Shown here: positions 39,000 through 51,849 of the stretch, piece by piece
How the letters are laid out: each line of letters begins with the position of its first letter
How positions within the stretch are numbered: the first letter of the stretch is position 1
From: Opeltia flavorubescens
Taxonomy: Eukaryota; Ascomycota; Lecanoromycetes; Teloschistales; Teloschistaceae
Length of the DNA stretch: 64,000 nt
Assembly: GCA_000442125.1 (NCBI GenBank)
Contig: KE546977.1
Span: 558,001 to 622,000, forward strand
Direction: 5' to 3'
Position numbers and translations under genes: made by a program
Notes under the pieces: model-generated
Database searches by the model: none
What the model was told of the DNA's origin: nothing
What the model saw: only the letters and a program-made list of their open reading frames with translations

Positions 39000-40070
39000 T
39001 AAATTATAATAATTTTAAAGCGGGTTATTTTATAAAATAAAAAATAAAGGATTCGGTTTATAAAAAATACTATTAATTAAATATAATTAAAAAGATAGAA
39101 AATTATTATAAAATATATTTTAATTATTAAAAAGTGCGAATTTATTATTATAAGCTTTATAATTAATTAGAACTAATTTTATTAAAAGGTATAAAGCCGT
39201 TTTATATAATAATAATAGATTTTATTATTAATTTATTATTTATAACCGACTTTTATATAAAAAAGACCTATAATTTAATTTTTATATTAGTAGATAAATT
39301 AACTAAATATATAATTTATATTCCTATTATTAAAGATATTAATATAAAAAGGTTTATAAAGCTATTATAACGCGAATTAATTAAATATTATAAAATTATA
39401 TAGGAAATTATTAGTAATAAAAGGTCGCTTTTTATAAATAAATTTTAAAGTATTTTTTATTATTATTTAGATATTAAAAAGAAATTTAGTATTATATTTT
39501 ATTTTTAAATTAATAGTTAAATAAAATATTAAAATTAAATTTTAAAGTATTATTTATAAGTTTATTATAATTATAAATAGGATAATTAATTAAAATTATT
39601 ACTTTTAGCGGAGTTTATTTATAATAATAATATATATATAAGTACTAGTAAACTATTAAATAAATTATTTAAAAAGTATATTATTATTTTAAAGATTAAA
39701 TTTAAGGATATAGCTTTTAAAAAAGAAGTATTTTTAGTATTTAAAAAAATAAATTAATTAAAGAATTTAAAGAAATATTTAATTAAATTTTTTAAAAAAG
39801 TTTTTAAATAATAAATAAAATATTATAATACTTATTATAAAGCTATAAATTTTTAAAAAAATAATAAAATATTATTATAAAGTATTAATATTTATATTCT
39901 AAAATTTAAAAAAAAATTAGATTATAGATAATTAAAGCCTTTTAAAGTCTTAAAAAGAATTAATAAATAAATTTATTTTTTTAAATTATTTAAATAATAT
40001 AAAAGGATTTATTTTATATTTTATATTAGTTTACTCGAACTATAATATTTTTATAGTAAAAACTTTAAGT
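39000..40070 (+). pseudogene. pol: Integrase of gypsy copy A
   Basis: The zinc-binding end is suggested near 39,110-39,170 by KKCEF with an intact TGC. The core reads ILVDKLTKYIIYIPIIKDIN from 39,287, then LLQRELIKYYKII (TAA read as Gln) and EIISNKRSLF, the family's 'EIISDRGSLF' with Asp changed to Asn. A YYYLDIKKKFSIIFYF segment follows. The C-terminal GPY/F-like stretch with an 'HxxFHxSLLE' type motif falls near 40,010-40,060. Chromodomain not confidently found. Confidence 0.75.
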
Positions 40071-40099
40071 TTTAACCTATTTTAATAAAAGGTAAAAAA

Positions 40100-42209
40100 G
40101 AATAAAAAATAGAATAAATATTTAATAAATATATAATTAAAAGTAAACTCTAGTATTTAATTTATTAAATTAATATTATATTTTTTAAAAATTTTTAAAA
40201 GCTAATTAGTAATTTAAATAATATAAAGGAATTTATAAGAGATTTTAAATAAATAAAATTAAAAGTAGGTACGTTAAAAAGAATAAAGGCTGGAATAAAA
40301 AATATATCTAAAGATAAAAAGAAAAAGAATAGGCTATATAAAATTTATTAATTATTTAAAAAATTATTATTAGAAATTATATATAAATTAAAAAATTTAT
40401 ATTATTATATTAATTTAAATAATTATTATTCCTATAAACTAATTTATAATATACCTATATTTTTAAATAAAACTATTAATTATTATATCTAAAAGTAATT
40501 TATTAATAAAGGTTTTTAAATAAATAATTAAAAAAATAATTACTAATATATATTTTTTTAATAATTTATTAAATATTATTTACTATATTTTATAATAAAG
40601 TAAAAGCTTTTTTTATTATAAAAGTAGAAGGTTTAATCGTATTTATTATTATTAAAATAATAATATTAATAGGTTTATACTCTATAAAAAACTTTATTTT
40701 AAATTCCTAAAAATATTATTATTAAAAAACGAAGGTAACTTTAAAATTCGCTTTTAAATAAAAATACCGATAAAAATTTCTAAATATATATTATTTTTTT
40801 AAAGGGTAGATATCCTACTTATATTAATAGTTAATAAAAGAATAATAATTATATTTAATAGTTTTTCTTATAGGCGTATAATAGACGTATATAGAATTTA
40901 TTATAGAATATTTAATATATTATATATATTAAATTAGGCTTTTACTAGTTATAAAATATTATATTAGTATTTAATTAAAAAAATTTAAAAATTTAAATAA
41001 TTATTTAAAAATATTATTAAAATTATAAATTATAGAATTATAATTTAAATATTTAAGAAATCTATTTTCTATATACTTTTAAACTACGGCTCCTTTTTAT
41101 AATCTTTTTTAGATAAAAGGGCTATAATAAAGATTATATAGAGAGTTTAAAAAAATTAATTTTAAATTTATTTATCTACTAGGTTAGNTAGAATTTATAA
41201 AATTAAACGAAAATTTTAAAGAAATAAAAGGAATTAATAATTCTAGCGCTATAATTTAGTAAGTAAATTATAATAATAACTAAGAATTATATTTATATAA
41301 TAGACTATAACTTTAAGTATAAAATAAAAAGAAAAATTATAAAAAATTCGTAGTTTAATAAAAAATAAAAATTTAAAAAAAAATATAATTATTTAAATAT
41401 TTTAAAAAATATTTACTAAAAAAATATTATAAAAATAAAAAAAGGCTTAGTAAATAATAGCTAAATAAAAGAGTAATTATTTATTTTTTTATTATATTTA
41501 TAGCTTATTAAAGAATATAATTCTAAAAAAAATTTTAGCCTATTCTATATCTACTATTATATATTTTTTAAAAGTAAACCAAGGCTAAAAATTAAATTTT
41601 AAGCGATTTTATATAATAAAAAATAATTTAATACTATTAAAGTAAATTTAAAATATTTTATTATTATATAATAAATAAAATAATATTCTAAAAAAAGAAA
41701 TTATATAATAAAAATATTATTTATTTATAAATTTAATATTTAAAAATAACCTAATATAATTAAAAGCTAAAATTTATAGATTCTACTCTTTAAAAAAGTT
41801 TTAAAAAAGTTTTATATAATTTTAAATTATTTTATAATAAATAAAAAAATAAGATTTTAGTATATTTACCTATAAATTAAATTTTTTAAACTTTATAAAA
41901 TAATATTAAATAGATACTATAAATAAAAAACTTATAGCTCGTAAATATTTAAATAAAGTTAAAATAATTAATTTAACCTATTTAAATTAGTTAAATAAAT
42001 TAAAAGGACGATTATATTTTTAATTAAATTATAAAGTATTTAAATTTTATAATTATATATAAAGTCCGTTTACCTATAATTTACGAGGTTAACTTTTATA
42101 GATTCTAATATAACCGTATACCGGCTAGTAGAAGGTAGAAATATATTATATAAACTTATTATTTATTAATAAAATTTAAAGGATTAAATCTAATTAAAAG
42201 AGATATAAT
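40100..42209 (+). other. Long 3' region of gypsy copy A, function unknown
   Basis: 2.1 kb between integrase and the LTR. Blocks of it (for example 41,245-41,345 and 40,375-40,450) are recognisable in reverse complement in copy C (about 61,290-61,390 and 62,160-62,260), so it belongs to the element. No protein family was recognised; it might be a chromodomain or other 3' ORF, or a long UTR. One n lies at 41,188. Confidence 0.6.
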
Positions 42210-42422
42210 TATAAAGCCGGAGGCCCAGTAAGTATAAAATTTATAGGAGGTAGGGCTATACCTAATATAAATAGCGCTTATATTTAATAAAAACTTTATA
42301 AGCTTTAAACTACTAATTCTTTAGTAATTAGTTCTATTATTATCTAGATAAGCGTCTTCTATATTCTACTACGCAGCTCCGTTGACCCGAGGTTCGCAGG
42401 CTGCTTACCTAGCGACCTTATA
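42210..42422 (+). repeat. 3' LTR of gypsy copy A (213 bp)
   Basis: Starts TATAAAGCCGGAGG and ends GCGACCTTATA. Read back through RIP, the ends are TGTAAGG...CCTTACA, a perfect 7-bp terminal inverted repeat with the canonical TG/CA ends. It matches 60,207-60,419 in reverse complement over its whole length, and both copies are exactly 213 bp. Positions about 42,371-42,406 keep CpA and TpG unlike the rest. Confidence 0.88.
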
Positions 42423-45400
42423 TAATCTAATAATATTTATATATTTAAAAAGCTTTTTATAAGATATATTTAATATAGAATTATAATTATAATAAATATA
42501 ATCTTTAATTTAATCAAACTTCTTTTAAAAGTTTTTTATATATATTATATAAACGAAAAATATATATCTAATATTAATAAAATTATATATAAATAAGCCG
42601 TTAATTTTTTTAAACTTTTAATTATAAATTATAATAAAATCGCTAACTTTAAATATAATATAATATTTTAATATTTTAATATAATATATTAATTTTTTAT
42701 TTAGTATTAATTTACGATTAAAAAATTTTTAAAAAAAATTTTAAAGTATAGAATACTATAAAAGAAAAGAAATAAAAAGTAAAAAAATTTACGGATCTAT
42801 AAAGTTTAATTTATTATACTATTAGATTCGAGTTTTAAATAAAATAATATAGCTTTTATAATAGTCCTTTTAGTATATATATTAAAATATCTATTTAAAT
42901 AGTTCCTCTATTATCGGTATTAAATAAATAAATTAGCTAAAATACTTTTTAATATACGAAATTATTAAATACCCGATTACTAATAGATTTAAATACTAAT
43001 TATCGGTAATTATAGAAATTTTAGATTTTTTTATATTATCCGTCTATTACTTTAAAAAAGAAAAAAGTTTTTAAAATAGAAATAAATACTAATAATAGAT
43101 TTATTAGATTTTTTATATTAGCTCTAATTCGTTTTCTAAATATAAGCCAGCGAGTAGAAACCGGAGGTATTACTAGAGCGATTCTTTTAATAAAAAGGGC
43201 TTAATAATATCGTATTTATTAGTTTTTATTATAGCTAGTTTATATCTATTAATATTAAATTAGTAAATACGCTTAATAGTATTATAATAATATATAAAAA
43301 AAGGAATCGAATAGTTAAAGCCTGGTTTAAAACTAAAAAAGAAATTTTTACCGGTATTTATTTTTTTTAATAAATATTATAATATTATTTAAAATCATAT
43401 ATTTAATAATAATATTTTTATAATATAAAACGATATAAATATTAAGCTAGTTAAAGATTTTTTAAAACTCTAGAGATTTTTTTATAATAGTACTATCGAG
43501 ATTTTAAATCTTTTTTAGCTAGTCGATTTAAAAAAGAGATTAGCTACTTTTTATATCGCTATTATTATTATTAAAATCTAGTTAGCTCAATTTATTAATA
43601 AAGTTTTAGAAGTCTTATCGCGATAAAATAGCTAGAGTTAGTAATTTATAGAAGTTAGAATTTTTATTTTCTCGCTTAAATCTAAAAGTTACTATAATTA
43701 TTAAATATTTAAAAAGTCGTTAAAAAGCTTTCCGATTCTATTTAAGAAGCTTATTTATTTAAAATCGGTCGCTAATAAATATACTAAAAGCTAGGATAAC
43801 TATATTACTTTTTATAATAACGGTATAATATAAAACTATATAATTCGCGGGGCTAATACTATTTAGATTCCGAATTATTATTATTTAAACTATATCTAAA
43901 TAAGTAAATTAAATAAATTTTAGTTTAAGTTATACCTTTAATAAAAACGGAATAATAATTAATAATTAGGCTAGCTCTTATATATAGAAAGATTATAGAT
44001 AATAAATAATAGATTAAAGTTTTATCTAGTTAAAAGAAAAAAAAATACTTTAACTCTATAATATAGAATATTTTAACCTTATTAATAAAAATTATATTAG
44101 ATAAAATACGTTATACTTCGCGTAAAATTCTTATATATTTAGAGTAAATAATATTAATAAATCTAGAACAAATTAAATCTGAAAAAAGAGCTATTTATAT
44201 AAATAATATTTAAATAGGTTTTATATCTATATATTATTAGCTATATATTATTATTTAATAAAATAGAAAAAACTATATTAAGCCCCTTAAAATATAAACT
44301 GGCCTTTTATTTATTAATTTTAACTAGGATATCGCTTTTAGCCCTTTTATAAAAAGTATAATAATATATATAAGTATTTAAATAAATATCGAATATAAAA
44401 TTAAATCTTTAATCTTTAAAAATAAAATATTTTAAATAATTTTAATTTACTTTTAAATCTATTAATCTAGAATTAAATAACTATTATAATATATTATCTA
44501 TATATATAATTAATATTTCGCTAAAAATAGCTTTAAAAAAAAGCTTTTATTTATAAAGGCTATAGGATATATTAAAACTAGAGTATTTTTACTATCGATT
44601 TTTATTATAATATTTTTATTTAAATATAATATTCCTAGTAATAAAATTTAAATAATATTAAAGAAATTATTTATATAAAAGTTAAAAATAAAAAAAAAAT
44701 ATTAGCTTTAGAAATAATTAGTTTTAAAAAAGTATATTTAAACTATAGATAGGATATTTACTTTTTTTTTTACTCCCACTAGTTTATCGTTATAATAATA
44801 GTATAAAATTCTATTAATAATAGATAAATATTTCTATATATACTAAATATATTAATAAATATAGTTAATAGTACCAATAAAATATATTCTATAGCTATAA
44901 ATTTATTAAAAAAGTTTTATCTATAATACGCCAGTTTAAAATCTTTATAAGATATAGATAATAGCCATAAAAGGGTAATTTCTCTAAATTTTAATATTAT
45001 TATATTTTTAATAAAGAATCTCGCTATATAGTTAAATAATAATATAATAAAACCTTTTAAAATAAGCTTTAAACCTTTATAATAGTAGTTAAAATAAATA
45101 TTTATTATATATTTTATAATTTATTATAGAAAAATATCGTATAATTATTTTATAGTAAATAGTAATTCCCTTTCTATTATCTCCCGATAAACTATATATA
45201 TCGCTAATTCCTATTAAAATTAAAAGCTTATATATAGCTTTTATATTTAAAATTTAATCTTTCTAGAGTTTTTAAATAATTTAAAGGTAGTAAAATCTTT
45301 TTTAATTATATAAATCCTTCTTAAATAATATTAAAATATAATAAAAAAATAATAGGATTCCTTTTTATAGAAATAAAATATAATATTAAAAGTAAATAAA

Positions 45401-48400
45401 GCTTTTTTATTTAAATATCGAATATATTCGCCGGAATTAAATAAATTAGATATTAACTATATTATAAAATAATAGAACTCCGCTAATTTATTTATAATAT
45501 ACCTTATACTAATATATATTTTCAATTAAAATAAATTTAATAGAAGTATAATTTTAAATAATTTTTTTAAATCTAAAAAATATATAAAAATAAATAGAAT
45601 TTTAAAAATATAACCTTTTATATTACTTTATTAAGCGTTTTTTTAAATTCTTTCCGCCGGAATTATAATAATAATTTTTTCTAATTTAAAATTAAAAAGC
45701 CGTCGTTATAAAAATAATAAAAATAGCTATTTTTTAATATATTTTTTTAACCTTAAAACTAATTATTAAAAAAAGTATAAAAACTTTAAATTATTAAATA
45801 AAGAAAATACTTTAAATAAACTTTAGTATTAATAGCGTATAATATTATTAACCTCGTATTATATATTTATTATTATAGAAAAATCCGAAATTAATCGCTT
45901 ATTTTATTTATAGGTTCGGAGTTATTTTTTATCGTAGTAGTTGAACTCCTTTTTATTAAAAAAAATATTTCGAATTATAGTACTTTCTAAATTATAGGTA
46001 TAAAATACTCTAGTAGATTATTATCTAGATCGTTATTAGCTTTAGCTAATTTATTTTTAAATAAAAATTCCTTTTATTATAATAGCTTATCGTTTTTATA
46101 AATATCTACCGCTTTAAAAAGTAGTACTTTAAAATTATAATTAATATCGGCCTTATAATTATCGCCTTTAAAAGAATTTCTAAACTATTTAAATTTCTTC
46201 TATTCTTTATTAAATACTATAAGTAATAAATTATTAATTAATATATTTTTAATCGCTTCGAAGATATTATTAATAATAGAAATAATGTTTTAATATAAAA
46301 TATTAGTTAAGAAATTTTCTAAGATAATAAAGATAATACTTATATTAACGTTTTTAATAACTATATTATTTTATAATCTAAAACTTTTTATTTTTATTAA
46401 AATAAAAATTTTTAGTTCGAATAAATCGTTAAATTATTATAGAAGTTAGTTTTAAAATATTAGGATATATTAAATTTAAAAAATACGTTAAAAAAGCCTA
46501 GAGTATATTAAATATATTAATTACTTATATTTAACTATTAAATATTAAACTTTAAATTTTAAAAATATTTTATTTAAAAAACTATTTAAATTAAATAACT
46601 ACTATTTATATTAATATTTTTATAGGCGAAAATTTTTTAGATAGTTAAATATTATTCTAGAGCTTTTTTAAAAAAAAAAGGTTTAAATAAATTTTAAAGG
46701 GTTAAATTAAATATTTAATAAATAGTTTAATTTAAATTATTAATTATAAATAAAAGGTATTAAAAATATTAAAAAATATACTTTTTTTAGAAATCGTTTA
46801 AATAGTCTAATAGCGGATTTTTACTAAATCCCTCGATTACTAGTAATAAGCGCTAGTTTTTTACCGGCCTACCTATAGATTATAATATAGTATAAATATA
46901 AACTTTAAATAATAAATTTAGTTTAACCTTTTAATATTTTTTTAAATAATCCTTTAAAAGATTTTAAAATATTAAATTATACTTTTAAAACTAAATAGAA
47001 TACGTAGAAATAATTTAATAAATAGTATAAAAACTTCCAATTATTCTTTAAACGCTTTTTTAAAAAACTTTTAAATATTAATTTACGCCTTTAAATTCGA
47101 ATAGAAATTATAAATAGAATAAATAAAAAAAAAAGCTATATATTATATTAATTACTAGAAATAATTAATTAAAAAAAAAAGCTTTTTATTAGTTAATAGA
47201 ATTTTTAAACTTTCGCTAGCTAGTATAAATACCTTTATTATAATTCGAATACAGGTTTTTTAAATTTAATATTAGATATTCTAACTACTAGACTATAAAA
47301 GCTAATATATTTATTATTAAAAGCTAGCGATATATATATTTATAAACTTTTTAAAAGTATAAAATTAGCTTTTATTATTAATAAAATTATTAGATTATTA
47401 TATTAAGGTACTAAAGCGAATATTTATAATTATAATTAGTATTTTATATATTAAATTTACTACTAAAAATATTAAAAAGCGTTATAATATATTTCTTATA
47501 GATTATTTACCCTATATAATTATATAATTTTCTATTTTATATTAGTAATAAAATTCTCTAAATCCCTTTTAAATCTTCGAAATCGCTATATATAATATTC
47601 GTCTCACCTTATAATATTTACGTATTTTCTTTTCTATACTATATATTATAAAAATTCTTATTCGTTTTTTTTATATTAAACTATAGTAATTTAAACCCGG
47701 TATTCTAAATTTATCTAGATTAAATAATTATAGTCTTAATTATAGCTAGCGACTATTAAAAAATTTAAGAAGCGATTATAAAATCCGAAAAAACTAAACG
47801 AAATAATAATATAGAATAATACTATTTAAGGCTTAAATATATATACGGGATAAAAGAATCTAGATTTTCTATTTTATAAATAATTATTTAATAATTTAAA
47901 TTTATATTTTAAAAATTAAAATATTTTATAAAAACGTCGTCGTACTTCCTATAAAATAGTTAAATTTATATCTTTTTTTAAATCTATTAAATATAGTCGC
48001 CTAATAGATAATAAAAAAAATTTAATATTAAAAATTATAAAACGTCGTTAAGCGTTAAATAATAAAATTAATACGCTATCGTTTAAATTTAAAGTTATAT
48101 ATAAAATTAAATCTAATAAAAAGAATATTAATAACTAAAAATCGGTATATATTTTATATTCTCTAATTATAGTTAACTATAGATACTTTAAATTAATACT
48201 ACCTAATTAATTTCTATTATAATTTAAAGTTCTGTAGAGAGCTTTAAAAATAACGAGATTCGTATATTATAACCTTTAAAATAATATCGTAATAATATAA
48301 AATCTAAACGTATTTTTAACTTTAAAAATATAAAAAATAATTTATATTTAAATTCGGTTATAAAAATAAAAAAACTTTTAAACGATTATAGGATCTATAT

Positions 48401-49159
48401 ATTCTTATAATATTATTTTAATAATACGTATAAAATTATTTATAATATATAAAGACCTTTAATATATAAAAATACTTAGAAATAAAAAAAATCGGAAAGT
48501 AAAATTAATAATAATACTATTAATTAAAAACGGTTTTATATAATTAATATAAAAGTAAATATCTTTTATTTCTTTCCTTATAATTTAAATACTAAAAATA
48601 TAAAGTTTAAAGTTACTCAGCTTATTATAAATAATAAGATAAAGATTTTAGCCCGTATAATAGAAATTTCTACTTTTTAATATCTTTTCGTAAATATATA
48701 TATCCCGTTTTTTTATATTTTTTTCTTTAGCTTTATAAAGCCTATTATTAATATTATTAAAATAGTATTACTAAATTTTAAAGCGAATTATATATTTTTA
48801 AATATATATTTTATCTATAATATATAGTTCTATTTCTAGCGGTTAACTATTATTTAAATATTTTTATAAACTTTACTTCTAAAATTAAGTTTATACTAAA
48901 TTAATAAAAGGATCCGGTATAATAAATTATATATTAATTTAATTATATAATTATCTCTAACTTCTTTAAATATATAATCCACTCTAATAGTTTTATAATT
49001 ATAATTAAAGACCTAGTTTAGGAGTAATAGAAAGTTAAAAAAGTAAAAAAAAAATATAAAAGAATATTTAAAGCTAGATAATAACCTTATATAAAAATAG
49101 GTTAGTAATTTACCGGATTTAATCTATTAATATTAAGTTTTATATAGTAATATAAAGGG

Positions 49160-49275
49160 TAATAAAAAGATTATAAAAATAAGCGATAGTAATAAAAAGG
49201 AGAATAATAATAAAAAGAAGGATAAAAAAAATAAAAAGGGTAAAAAAGATAAAAAAAAAAATAGTAAGCTTATTA
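49160..49275 (+). repeat. Low-complexity A/G-rich run (AAAAAG-type)
   Basis: Purine-rich stretch of AAAAAG, AAGGA and AATAAT words. On the plus strand it would encode a Lys/Asn/Asp-rich segment (KKDKKNKKGKKDKKK). It could be the tail of a lost protein or simple sequence. Confidence 0.6.
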
Positions 49276-49879
49276 ATAAGGTATTGCTATATATAATATC
49301 CGTTAATAGTTTTATCTTCTATTATTTAAAAGGTTATATTTTTTTTTATAATTTCGGGCGATTATAAACTTCGGGTTATAACTTTTAAACTTTATAATAT
49401 AAGATTTAATTATAATATAGATAACGCTATAAAACTTAAATAATTTTATAGGTTTATTTTATAGGTTTACTTTTATTTTACAATTAAAATACTCTATTTA
49501 CTTAATAATTATAACTAGTTAGATATTTATTTATTTAATAATCTAGGTAAGAATTTATACTATATTACTTATTATTTAACTTTTTTTTCTATTCCACTAT
49601 TATATTATATACGAAGAGTTTATAGATTATAATATAAATAAATAGAAATATTAACTTTTATAAAAGCGATATTTTTATTTAATAGCTAGTAGCTAAAAAT
49701 ACCTAGGTTATACCGAAATATATATATATTATAGCTAAAAAGAGGTTATAAAATCTACTACTTTATATTATATACTATATCTTCTATTAAGCCTATATAT
49801 AGGAAAAGCTAAAGCTAGTAATATTATTAGAATATTATAACTATATTCTCTATAATCTAATATTCGTATTATATTAATA

Positions 49880-49926
49880 TATTGTGGAAAATCCAGCGTG
49901 TGCCTTTAAGGTAATCGCGAGACCCN
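49880..49926. other. Short un-RIPed patch
   Basis: Contains TTGTGGAAAATCCAGCGTG, TGCC and GTAATCGCGAGACCC before an n at 49,926. CpA/TpG are retained over about 45 bp in the middle of RIPed DNA. Too short to assign. Confidence 0.5.
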
Positions 49927-50699
49927 GCTTTATTAAGGCTTTTAGAGTTAAATATTAGAGCGCTGACTATTATAAACCGTCCTTTATTATTTATCTAGCT
50001 AAATAACCTATTAAAGCTAAAAGCGACTTTAAATTAAATAAAAGAATAAAAGCGAAAGTTATATTAGTAAACTAAAAGAATATAAAAAAGAAAAATTAAT
50101 TTAAAAACACGATTTAATGAAAAATAAATATAGATCTATAATTTACTTCGATATTATAAGTTATAAATTTATATTCCGTTCTATCGCCTTTAAATTAATC
50201 TAAAATACGTAAAAATTAGTATAATAATAAAAAACGGCTTTAATTATAGCGCTTTAAAGATTTCGGTTATAATATTTTAAAAGAAGAAGGAATAAATTAT
50301 ATAATACCTTTAAAAAGGAAAAAATAAATTAAATAATAATTTTAAAAAGGAAAAGATAAATTAAATAATACTTCCTTAATTAAATAATACTATTTTAATT
50401 ACTAGTTCTTTTAAATTTTTAACGCTAATAATATCCTTATAACTATTAATTTTTTTTATACTAAATTAGTAGTAGACCACTAATAGAAATATTAATAAAA
50501 AGGATATAAAGGAAGATATATATAATAAAAAAGAAAGGAATTTTTAATATAAGATCTTTATTCTTTAAATTATCTATTTTACTAATAGAATAAATCTATC
50601 TAATACTATAAAAGGGGCTTTAGGGTTTTTAAATTCTAAGAACTTTAAAAATACCTAAGACTTTAAAAAGTAATACTACTTTTTATCGCTGTATAATTA

Positions 50700-50710
50700 C
50701 TAATAAAGTC
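50700..50710 (+). repeat. Putative target-site duplication, left (11 bp)
   Basis: CTAATAAAGTC, identical to 51,404-51,414 on the other side of the 693-bp insertion. A true duplication of 8 bp (CTAATAAA) plus chance matching of GTC is also possible. Confidence 0.7.
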
Positions 50711-50930
50711 CCTTAGGGGATCACGCTGAATTTTCGACAGCATGTTCTCATCATGTTAATAGCAATGTTCGTGAGAATATCGTGTGAGAAAAATCATCGT
50801 ACACACAGGTCCATTGTGCCATATTCTCTAGAACATTTATACCAAATTTATGCAGATTTATGCAAAAAAAGCTTATTTTTACCGTTTATTAAGCAGGTTT
50901 CTATTAATAATCTCTTTTTTGACATTTAAA

Positions 50931-51044
50931 CTGACGGATTCGAACTCTGAACCTACGGCTGAAATTTTTTAATTGGTTATAGCTAGCTATTAGGCGCTGA
51001 CTAAGCAAATCTAATTATATATTCTAAAAGCTATACCGCTGCAC
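50931..51044 (-). ncRNA. tRNA-like / SINE-head-like segment (degenerate)
   Basis: On the minus strand GCAGCGGTATAGCTTTTAGA resembles a pol III A box with its preceding stem, and about 75 bp later GGTTCAGAGTTCGAATCCG carries a B box (GTTCGAATCC). Spacing (about 114 nt overall) is like a tRNA with a long variable arm or an intron. The acceptor and T stems do not pair properly, so it is not a working tRNA; a tRNA-derived SINE piece or chance are the options. Confidence 0.28.
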
Positions 51045-51142
51045 TATATTCTATATATAGCAAATCTGCTTATATAATCAATTATATACTACTAGCTTAT
51101 TTCTTATAAGAAAACGGAGTAGTTTCTCTTTTAACAAGCTTT

Positions 51143-51190
51143 TAACATCTTAAGAACATTTTATAACATCTTAAGAACATCTTATAACAT
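51143..51190. repeat. Short tandem repeat inside the 693-bp element
   Basis: About 2.5 copies of a 19-20 bp unit AACATCTTAAGAACATTTTA, with one substitution between copies. Subterminal repeats of this sort are common binding sites in non-autonomous DNA elements, which is inference here. Confidence 0.75.
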
Positions 51191-51403
51191 GATATTTCTA
51201 GAGCGATATAGGATTTCTATAGTAACAGTATATCACGAGCTAGTTAACTTGGTAGTAGAATAAACATTTATTTATTTTTTAGTTACTGTTATTCCTAAAA
51301 TCAGGTCTAAAATAACCTCCTATTAACAAGTGCTTAAAAAGCTGTTTTGAAAATTTAAGCTGTTAAAATACTGTTAAAAATTGATAGAGTGCCCCTAAGG
51401 TCG

Positions 51404-51414
51404 CTAATAAAGTC
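51404..51414 (+). repeat. Putative target-site duplication, right (11 bp)
   Basis: CTAATAAAGTC, identical to 50,700-50,710. Confidence 0.7.
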
Positions 51415-51849
51415 TAATTACCTAACGGGGCTAATATAAAAAAGGTAAATCGGAAGTTTATTAATATAAAAAAGCGCGGTAAATTAAATAAAAAAACGTG
51501 GCGAGTTATAAAATAAAAGAGTATAGAAAGTTATAAAACGAAAAAATATAATAAGTCGTAGAATAATATATGGAAATATAGCGTAAAAAAATTAAATAGG
51601 ATATAATTATTAGTAAATATTCGTTTTATTAAATAAATTCTAATTTTAATTAAAATAAACTTTATTTACTATTTTAAATCTATTTTTAATTTATATTCGA
51701 TAAATTCTTTTTAAATAAATTAATTAGCTTTTAAAGATTTAATATAAATTTAATAATTTATATTATTCCCCTTTATATTAGTTTTTATCTGAATATAATA
51801 TTATTTAGGCCTATAAAAGGCCCGTTAAAGGTCTTAAAAAAAATAATAA
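51415..51849. other. RIPed flank, possible 3' end of gypsy copy B
   Basis: Lies between the 693-bp insertion and the identifiable integrase end of copy B. An LTR may be hidden here, but no matching partner was found on the far side near 57.7-58.3 kb. Confidence 0.35.

Larger units (their letters stand above)
35900..42422 (+). mobile_element. Ty3/gypsy LTR retrotransposon, copy A (RIPed)
   Basis: A degraded gypsy element on the plus strand. Pol motifs share one phase over 2 kb (codons at 37,682, 38,141 and 39,281) in the order reverse transcriptase, RNase H, integrase, which defines Ty3/gypsy. About 2.1 kb separates the end of integrase from the 3' LTR at 42,210-42,422, unusually long. The left boundary is uncertain: Gag is presumed at about 35.9-36.7 kb but not confidently recognised, and no 5' LTR is visible. 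A second copy of its 3' part lies inverted at 60,207-64,000. All coding parts carry stops and catalytic changes, so it is dead. Confidence 0.8.
42423..50699. other. RIP-degraded DNA, unresolved
   Basis: A plus-strand frame in phase with 43,382 reads in a protein-like way to about 44,190, and another stretch at about 47,740-48,300 is rich in Lys/Arg (KRRRTSYK-like), but no family was recognised. No terminal repeats were found. A lysine-codon-rich low-complexity run sits at 49,160-49,275 and a short un-RIPed patch at 49,880-49,926. Confidence 0.4.
50711..51403. mobile_element. Un-RIPed 693-bp non-autonomous DNA transposon (MITE-like)
   Basis: CpA and TpG are normal here (CATG, TGCAG, ACACAC, TTGTG), in sharp contrast to both flanks. 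The ends are inverted repeats: left CCTTAGGGGATCAC, right complement CCTTAGGGGCACTC, a perfect 9-bp match then CAC offset by 2 bp. Three bases (TCG) separate the right repeat from the flanking copy of CTAATAAAGTC. A direct flank duplication of 8-11 bp would suit hAT (8) or Mutator-like (8-11) transposases acting in trans; there is no coding capacity inside. Internally there are tandem AACATCTTAAGAACAT units and a tRNA-like segment. It likely inserted after the host DNA was RIPed. Confidence 0.72.

Noticed and set aside
43382-44190. Protein-like plus-strand frame
   Set aside because: With TGA removed by RIP, frames of this length are common by chance, and no ordered family motif was found. Noted only inside the spacer entry.
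50931-51044. Functional tRNA gene
   Set aside because: T stem and acceptor stem do not pair, so it is listed only as a tRNA-like segment at low confidence.
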